Source: Nitrospirota bacterium (GTDB lineage Bacteria > Nitrospirota > Thermodesulfovibrionia > UBA6902). Taken from it: a DNA stretch of 64,000 nt. Position numbers and translations under genes: made by a program. The notes under the pieces are model-generated. The model was given only the letters and a program-made list of their open reading frames with translations, did not search any database and was not told the origin of the DNA. This document shows positions 58,989 through 64,000 of the stretch, one piece after another (position 1 is the stretch's first letter; every line of letters begins with the position of its first letter). The stretch lies in the NCBI GenBank assembly GCA_016234115.1, contig JACRHD010000035.1, positions 1 to 64,000 of the forward strand, written 5' to 3'.

Positions 58989-61900
58989 ATGTTAAAAAAA
59001 GGGTGTCTTTTTGTCTTTCTTGCGGCAGTTCTTCTGGTTCAGTGTCTTTGGGTCTCGGAAGTTTTATCTGCACAGGCGGTACAAAAAAGTGCAATCGTAA
59101 TTTTATCGACAGATACAATAGGAGAGATGCAGACGGCCCGGAAAACTCTTACTCAACAAGGCGTGAAGATACTTAATGTTTTTCCTCCCAGCGCATTTAT
59201 AGTAAGCGCATCTGAAGAGACATTATTACAGGCGACCAGCCTGGATTTTATCCAGCTTATTTCTTCCAAAGAAGTTATTCCATCAGCAGTCACCCATGGC
59301 GAATCGTCAGTCTATGATGCTATCAGGGTCTGGAATAAATCACTGACACAACCGGCGGAACCGGTTGTTTCCGATGAGAGGCCATTTGAAGACGACGTGA
59401 TTATTCCCACTGACCTTCCAAAAACAAAAGAAGAAAAGGAAAGAAAGGAAAAGGAATATCGCGATCGCTGGAAAATCAAAAAAGAGGAACTTGAAAAACA
59501 GGAGAGGGAAAAGAAAGCCAAAAGGCAGAACCGGAGCGGAACAACATCCGACATCGGCAGCGGCATAATCGCATATGCGCCGGGCTCCGGTGGCGGTAGC
59601 GCCGGTGCTTCCTCTTTTGGAGCAGGATATGGCGCTGGTTTGTATGATACAAGTCTTTATATGGCAGGGGATATAGCGGTGGGGTTCTTTTTTGTCCCTG
59701 GTACGTCCGGAAACTGGACAACAGAGGAAATAAATACTTTTTTTGATAGCAAGACAACTGCTCTTAACCAGTTTATTGCTGATGAGCCTAATGCAAATAT
59801 TACTTTTACATTTGTTAAGGAATTAGGAAGTCTGCCTTCTGATGAAAGAGCATATGTAAATGACCTGAGGAATGCAAATCATACCCATTGGGCTTATATG
59901 ATAATGGCCAGACATGATTGTCAAAGAGCAAATGCAAACCTTTGGGGACCGACTGTGTATATGTGCATAGGTGACGATGACACGACTTTACGTCATGAGA
60001 CTATGCATATATTCGGGGTCCAGGATCAATATTGTCCCGATCAATGTATAAGTCCGATTGGAAGGTGGGGATATTTGAATGCTGTAAACGCCAATTCTCA
60101 AGGTAATGATGGTATGGGTTATTTTTTGGGAGCAGGCGAAGGAAAGCCTGATATCATGATAAATAACATCTCTATTTTTGGAGCATTCACCAGGGGGCAG
60201 GTCGGATGGAGGGACGCAGATGGCGACGGCATATTGGATCCCCTGGATACATATCCAGATACAAGCATACTTACGAAGACAGGCTCGGAAGTCCTGACCT
60301 ATACCGGTACCGCTATAGACCAAGTCCTGTTCAATGAAAAATACTATTCTACATTCGGCGATGTGACATTAAACACTATCACTTCTGTTGAATACCGTAT
60401 AAATGGCGGGGCATGGGTTAGGGCAACACCTTCTGACGGTGTGTTTGACAGCGGGGAAGAGCAGTTTACATTTACAACACCATCTCTTTCAAATGATACG
60501 TACACTATTGAGATCAGAGCCACCAACTCTGTCGGCAATACAGAGATCTCTTTCGCAAAGGACACTGCTGTAATAACATCAAGCGCTGTGACTAATGTTG
60601 TGCCGTCTGCCGCTTTTAACGTGTCTCCGTCTGAGGGAAGTATTGCAACTACCTTTACTTTTGATGCCTCTCAGAGCAGTGATATTGAGGACGTGCCGAC
60701 TCAAATAGAAGTGAGATGGGACTTTGAAAACGACGGTACATGGGACACTTCATTTTCTCCGATTAAAACAGTCTCACAATCTTATCTATATTCCGGAACA
60801 AAGACAGCGCGGCTTGAGATTAAAGACAGCGCCGGCTCAATATCGACAATAACAAAGCAGGTAAATGTATCTGCCATGAATTTATCGCCAAAGGCATTAT
60901 TCACTGCTTCCTCTGAAAACCAGCATGGATTTTATATTGACTTCCCTGTGACGATGGACGCTTCCGGTTCGTGGGACGGAGAGGATGCAGCAAATAATCT
61001 GCAGGTGAGATGGGACTTTGAAGATGATGGAACATGGGACACACCATATTCTTATGATAAGACGGCAGCTACAGACTATCAATTTCCGCAGTCACTTTTA
61101 TTTATCGGAGGTATTGGTGCACAAGGAGGCTGGCAGAATAATCTTGACACTGAAGACATATTGGTTTCAGGGAACTATGCATATGTTGCAAGACAATTAA
61201 AGGGTATAGAGATAATAGATGTATCCAATCCTTATTCTCCAGTCATTGTAACTACATACAATACCCCCGGTGAAGCATTGAAAAGCTTTGTATCCGGGAA
61301 TTATTTATATGTAGCAGATGGTAGTGCCGGCTTGCAAATAATTGATATAACAAATCCAATAAATCCTTTATTCAAAGGAAGTCTTGACACCCAGGGATCA
61401 GCGAAGGGTATCTTTGTAGCAGGCAATTACGCTTTTATTGCAGATGGCAGTTACGGATTGCAAATTTTCAATATTAGTGATCCGGCTAATCCCTCTTTTG
61501 CCGGAAGTTTTGATACACCAGGTGATGCCTATGACGTGTATGTGTCGGGGAATTATGCTTACGTCGCAGACGGTACTTCTGGCTTGCAAATAATAAATGT
61601 TGCAATGCCGGAAACCCCTGGGCCTGCAACAAATTATGATGCAGACTCTTATGAATTGCGAAATATATATGTAACCGGTAATTATGTTTATTTGGGGGAT
61701 GGGGGCTCAGGTATGAAAATTATCAATATCGAAAATCCGACAACCCCCGTTCTTACTGGCACATATAATTCATTTGATGTATCAGAAATATATGTATCCG
61801 GTAATTATGCTTATGTCGCAACTGCGGCAACAGTTAACGGATGGCGAGAAATTCATATAGTTGATATATCAAATCCGGTTACCCCATCTTTTGCAGGCAG

Positions 61901-64000
61901 ATACTCTTTCGGTTATTTTCATAATATAACCGGCATATATATGTCAGGCAATAATCTGTTTATATCCGATCAAATGAATGGATTGCAGATTGCAGATGCA
62001 TCACAGCCTTTTAATTTTGTACCGGAATATACTTCACTTAAGAAGAGAATCCGGTTAGAAGTTAAAGACGGAAACGATAACACATCGCAGGCAACCAGAG
62101 ACGTCTGGGCAGTAACTTATAACAATCCCCCTGTAATAAACAATATCACAATCGAAAATGTACCAGAGATAAGTCTTGTCGGAGAATTTGCGACTGCGGA
62201 TTCATTTTTTGAAGTTGATGTCATAGATAGTCATGCTTATATCGCAACTTCTGCCGGCTTAAAGATTGCTGATATAACCAACCCCGCAAGCCCGGTTTCA
62301 GCCGGTAATTATAATACTCCCGGATCAGCTCAGGGGGTTTATGTATCAGGAAACAATGCCTACATTGCGGGAAGTCTTTACGGCTTGTATATAATAGACA
62401 TCAGCAATCCAAATGATCCTTCTCTCAGGGGATACTATGATACCCCGGGCATTGCAAGAGATGTATATGTCCAGGGGAATTATGCATATATAGCAGATTA
62501 TGGTTCTTTACAGATAATTAATATAACCGATCCCGGCAATCCGATTTTTACCGGCAGCTATGCTGATGATGGTAATGCTTCTGGTATCTTTGTATCTGGT
62601 AGTTATGCGTATCTTGCGAGTAGTAGCTATGGATTACTGGTAATTGATGTTTCTAATCCAACATCTCCTCAATTTGCGGCTAATCGTAATATCGGCCCTC
62701 AGGCTTCAGGTATATATATCTCAGGCAATTATGCATATATAACTGATGCCGCAGGATTAAAAATATTTGATGTCACTTACCCTGCCAATCCTGTTTTAAT
62801 AGGCAGCTATAACACGTCAAGCACGGCTTATCAGGTTTACGTATCCGGTTCATATGCCTATTTAACAGATAGCACAGGAGTAACTCTTATTGATATTTCA
62901 AATCCTTCAAATCCGGCCTTTAGAAACAGATACAATTTAACAACTCAAGGACGGGGCATTGATCTATCATCTGGTTATGTCTATGTGTCTAACGGCGTTG
63001 AGGGATTGAAAATATTTAATTTGCAGAATATAAACACGTTTATTGCTTCTACAGTTGCTATCGATCCGGATATAGCAACTACATGGGACGGGCTGCTGGA
63101 ATATCGGTGGGACATAGATAATGATGGAGTTTGGGACACAAGTTTTTCATCAAATCCGGAAATAGATTTAGGAGTTATTACTGATCCGGTAACTGTGGTG
63201 TGTGAAGCAAAAGACAGGTTCCATGCTACGGATATCATGTCAGTGGTTTATGACCCATGCACTGACAATGATAATGACAATGATACATATTCCACGTCAG
63301 GGGGGAATTGCGGGCCGGTTGATTGCAATGACAGCGACGCTTCAATTAATCCCGGAGCAGCGGATGCCAACTGCAACGGTATAGATGAAAACTGTTCCGG
63401 CGCCGCAGATGAGGGTTATACCCCAACAGAAACTTCATGCGGCATCGGCGCATGCGCGGCAACAGGACAGAACGTCTGCCAGAGCGGAGTAATTGTGGAC
63501 ACCTGTGCGCCCGGAACTCCCGGTACAGAGATATGTAACAGTATAGATGACAATTGCAATGGGGAGACAGACGAGATATGTGTAATTATTACTACGCCGA
63601 GTCTGCCGGCAGGCACCAGAGGGGCTGCTTACAGCCAGACACTGACTGCAAGCAATGGACAGCCCCCTTACACATGGTCAATCGTTTCAGGAAGCCTGCC
63701 GCCCGGCGTATCACTAAGCAGCACGACCGGAGTAATATCAGGAACCCCTACGACAAGTAATACCTATTCATTTACTGTACATGTCCTGGAAACAAACGGG
63801 ACTACGGCGACCAGGGACTTTTCAATCGGAATATACGAGCCGCTCGACATCATAACAATATTCCCTCCTTCAGGGGTGATCGGGACTGCATATGATTATA
63901 CGTTGTGGGCAGGCGGCGGGCTGGCTCCTTATACCTGGTCAGTCCTCTCAGGGGACCTGCCTCCGGGATTAAGCATGGATTCATCAGGACGCATAACAGG
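58989..64000 (+). CDS. Giant secreted metzincin-like protease with PKD, LVIVD propeller, MopE-type and Ig domains (partial)
   Basis: At least 1670 codons, open to the right edge. It has a signal peptide, a likely prodomain (residues about 30-105), a charged coiled linker, then a metalloprotease region with HETMHIFGVQDQY (residues 336-348), matching HExxHxxGxxD of metzincins. A DADGDGILDPLD calcium-binding motif follows, then PKD-type domains (VRWDFEDDGTWDT), two blocks of LVIVD beta-propeller repeats (SGNYAYVAD-G-LQIIDI), a MopE-like motif (DCNDSDASINPG, DANCNGIDENC) and He_PIG repeats. Each propeller block appears inserted inside a PKD domain. The strong promoter, the AGGAGAGGAAGG before the ATG and the continuous frame support it. 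Confidence 0.88.
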   Translation, partial: MLKKGCLFVFLAAVLLVQCLWVSEVLSAQAVQKSAIVILSTDTIGEMQTARKTLTQQGVKILNVFPPSAFIVSASEETLLQATSLDFIQLISSKEVIPSAVTHGESSVYDAIRVWNKSLTQPAEPVVSDERPFEDDVIIPTDLPKTKEEKERKEKEYRDRWKIKKEELEKQEREKKAKRQNRSGTTSDIGSGIIAYAPGSGGGSAGASSFGAGYGAGLYDTSLYMAGDIAVGFFFVPGTSGNWTTEEINTFFDSKTTALNQFIADEPNANITFTFVKELGSLPSDERAYVNDLRNANHTHWAYMIMARHDCQRANANLWGPTVYMCIGDDDTTLRHETMHIFGVQDQYCPDQCISPIGRWGYLNAVNANSQGNDGMGYFLGAGEGKPDIMINNISIFGAFTRGQVGWRDADGDGILDPLDTYPDTSILTKTGSEVLTYTGTAIDQVLFNEKYYSTFGDVTLNTITSVEYRINGGAWVRATPSDGVFDSGEEQFTFTTPSLSNDTYTIEIRATNSVGNTEISFAKDTAVITSSAVTNVVPSAAFNVSPSEGSIATTFTFDASQSSDIEDVPTQIEVRWDFENDGTWDTSFSPIKTVSQSYLYSGTKTARLEIKDSAGSISTITKQVNVSAMNLSPKALFTASSENQHGFYIDFPVTMDASGSWDGEDAANNLQVRWDFEDDGTWDTPYSYDKTAATDYQFPQSLLFIGGIGAQGGWQNNLDTEDILVSGNYAYVARQLKGIEIIDVSNPYSPVIVTTYNTPGEALKSFVSGNYLYVADGSAGLQIIDITNPINPLFKGSLDTQGSAKGIFVAGNYAFIADGSYGLQIFNISDPANPSFAGSFDTPGDAYDVYVSGNYAYVADGTSGLQIINVAMPETPGPATNYDADSYELRNIYVTGNYVYLGDGGSGMKIINIENPTTPVLTGTYNSFDVSEIYVSGNYAYVATAATVNGWREIHIVDISNPVTPSFAGRYSFGYFHNITGIYMSGNNLFISDQMNGLQIADASQPFNFVPEYTSLKKRIRLEVKDGNDNTSQATRDVWAVTYNNPPVINNITIENVPEISLVGEFATADSFFEVDVIDSHAYIATSAGLKIADITNPASPVSAGNYNTPGSAQGVYVSGNNAYIAGSLYGLYIIDISNPNDPSLRGYYDTPGIARDVYVQGNYAYIADYGSLQIINITDPGNPIFTGSYADDGNASGIFVSGSYAYLASSSYGLLVIDVSNPTSPQFAANRNIGPQASGIYISGNYAYITDAAGLKIFDVTYPANPVLIGSYNTSSTAYQVYVSGSYAYLTDSTGVTLIDISNPSNPAFRNRYNLTTQGRGIDLSSGYVYVSNGVEGLKIFNLQNINTFIASTVAIDPDIATTWDGLLEYRWDIDNDGVWDTSFSSNPEIDLGVITDPVTVVCEAKDRFHATDIMSVVYDPCTDNDNDNDTYSTSGGNCGPVDCNDSDASINPGAADANCNGIDENCSGAADEGYTPTETSCGIGACAATGQNVCQSGVIVDTCAPGTPGTEICNSIDDNCNGETDEICVIITTPSLPAGTRGAAYSQTLTASNGQPPYTWSIVSGSLPPGVSLSSTTGVISGTPTTSNTYSFTVHVLETNGTTATRDFSIGIYEPLDIITIFPPSGVIGTAYDYTLWAGGGLAPYTWSVLSGDLPPGLSMDSSGRIT

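Overview
The window reads as a chromosomal segment of a Gram-negative, probably anaerobic or microaerophilic environmental bacterium. The best fit is the Nitrospirota (Thermodesulfovibrionia-like), with a deltaproteobacterial lineage as the alternative. Support comes from a DsrC with both redox cysteines, an electron-transfer flavoprotein alpha subunit carrying a ferredoxin domain, an Omp85-TamB outer-membrane assembly pair, many NtrC/histidine-kinase regulators, universal-stress proteins, and a dense population of intergenic palindromes. The placement is an inference from gene content; no marker gene settles it.

Layout. (1) 1-11.5 kb, all on the minus strand, is a defence and mobility island: a type III restriction-modification operon (mod, a KilA-N gene, res running off the left edge), a RelA/SpoT-domain protein, a YhcG-type PDDEXK nuclease, a ribbon-helix-helix/PIN toxin-antitoxin pair, a Rad50/Mre11-like pair and a possible DUF262 remnant. 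(2) 11.6-21.5 kb holds two paralogous histidine kinase plus NtrC-type regulator pairs. They bracket an apparent five-gene operon (UspA-like, a 55-aa protein, a small membrane protein, a TauE/SafE permease, a double UspA protein) that is preceded by a sigma-54-like promoter. (3) 21.6-25.8 kb, plus strand, has a GGDEF-like protein, a NarX-type kinase, a LuxR-type regulator and a receiver-only regulator. (4) 26.1-42.8 kb is the most unusual part. A two-gene multicopper-oxidase unit (A with a Tat signal, B without a signal) is present twice in tandem. It is followed by a MauG/cytochrome c peroxidase-like protein and two large exported proteins with Ig-like repeats. Both B proteins, the peroxidase and the two Ig proteins end in the same carboxypeptidase-regulatory-like domain with a G-x-S-R-[T/S]-R terminus. 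(5) 42.9-45.9 kb resembles a functional-amyloid (Fap-like) export cluster: a candidate subunit, a C39 peptidase, a protein with a double-glycine motif and a beta-barrel. (6) 45.9-53.4 kb, minus strand, encodes a SurA-like chaperone, a seven-POTRA Omp85 protein and TamB. (7) 53.7-58.5 kb has tRNA-Ala(CGC), a coiled-coil membrane protein, EtfB, ferredoxin-EtfA, DsrC and FabD. (8) From 59.0 kb to the right edge runs a giant secreted metzincin-like protein with PKD domains, LVIVD beta-propellers, MopE-type motifs and Ig repeats.

How it may work together: the NarX-type kinase and LuxR regulator lie directly upstream of the oxidase locus and may control it. The oxidases, the peroxidase-like protein and the Ig proteins look like a co-assembled extracellular redox apparatus. 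Region 5 would supply a surface fibre and region 6 the outer-membrane assembly machinery.

A second theme is repeats. Many intergenic regions carry hairpins whose arms are built from degenerate 7-nt (sometimes 9-nt) words. Different loci use different words but the same architecture. Repeat or palindromic elements also sit in frame inside at least six coding sequences (res, the KilA-N gene, the YhcG-type gene, the second NtrC gene, the SurA-like gene and the ferredoxin-EtfA gene).
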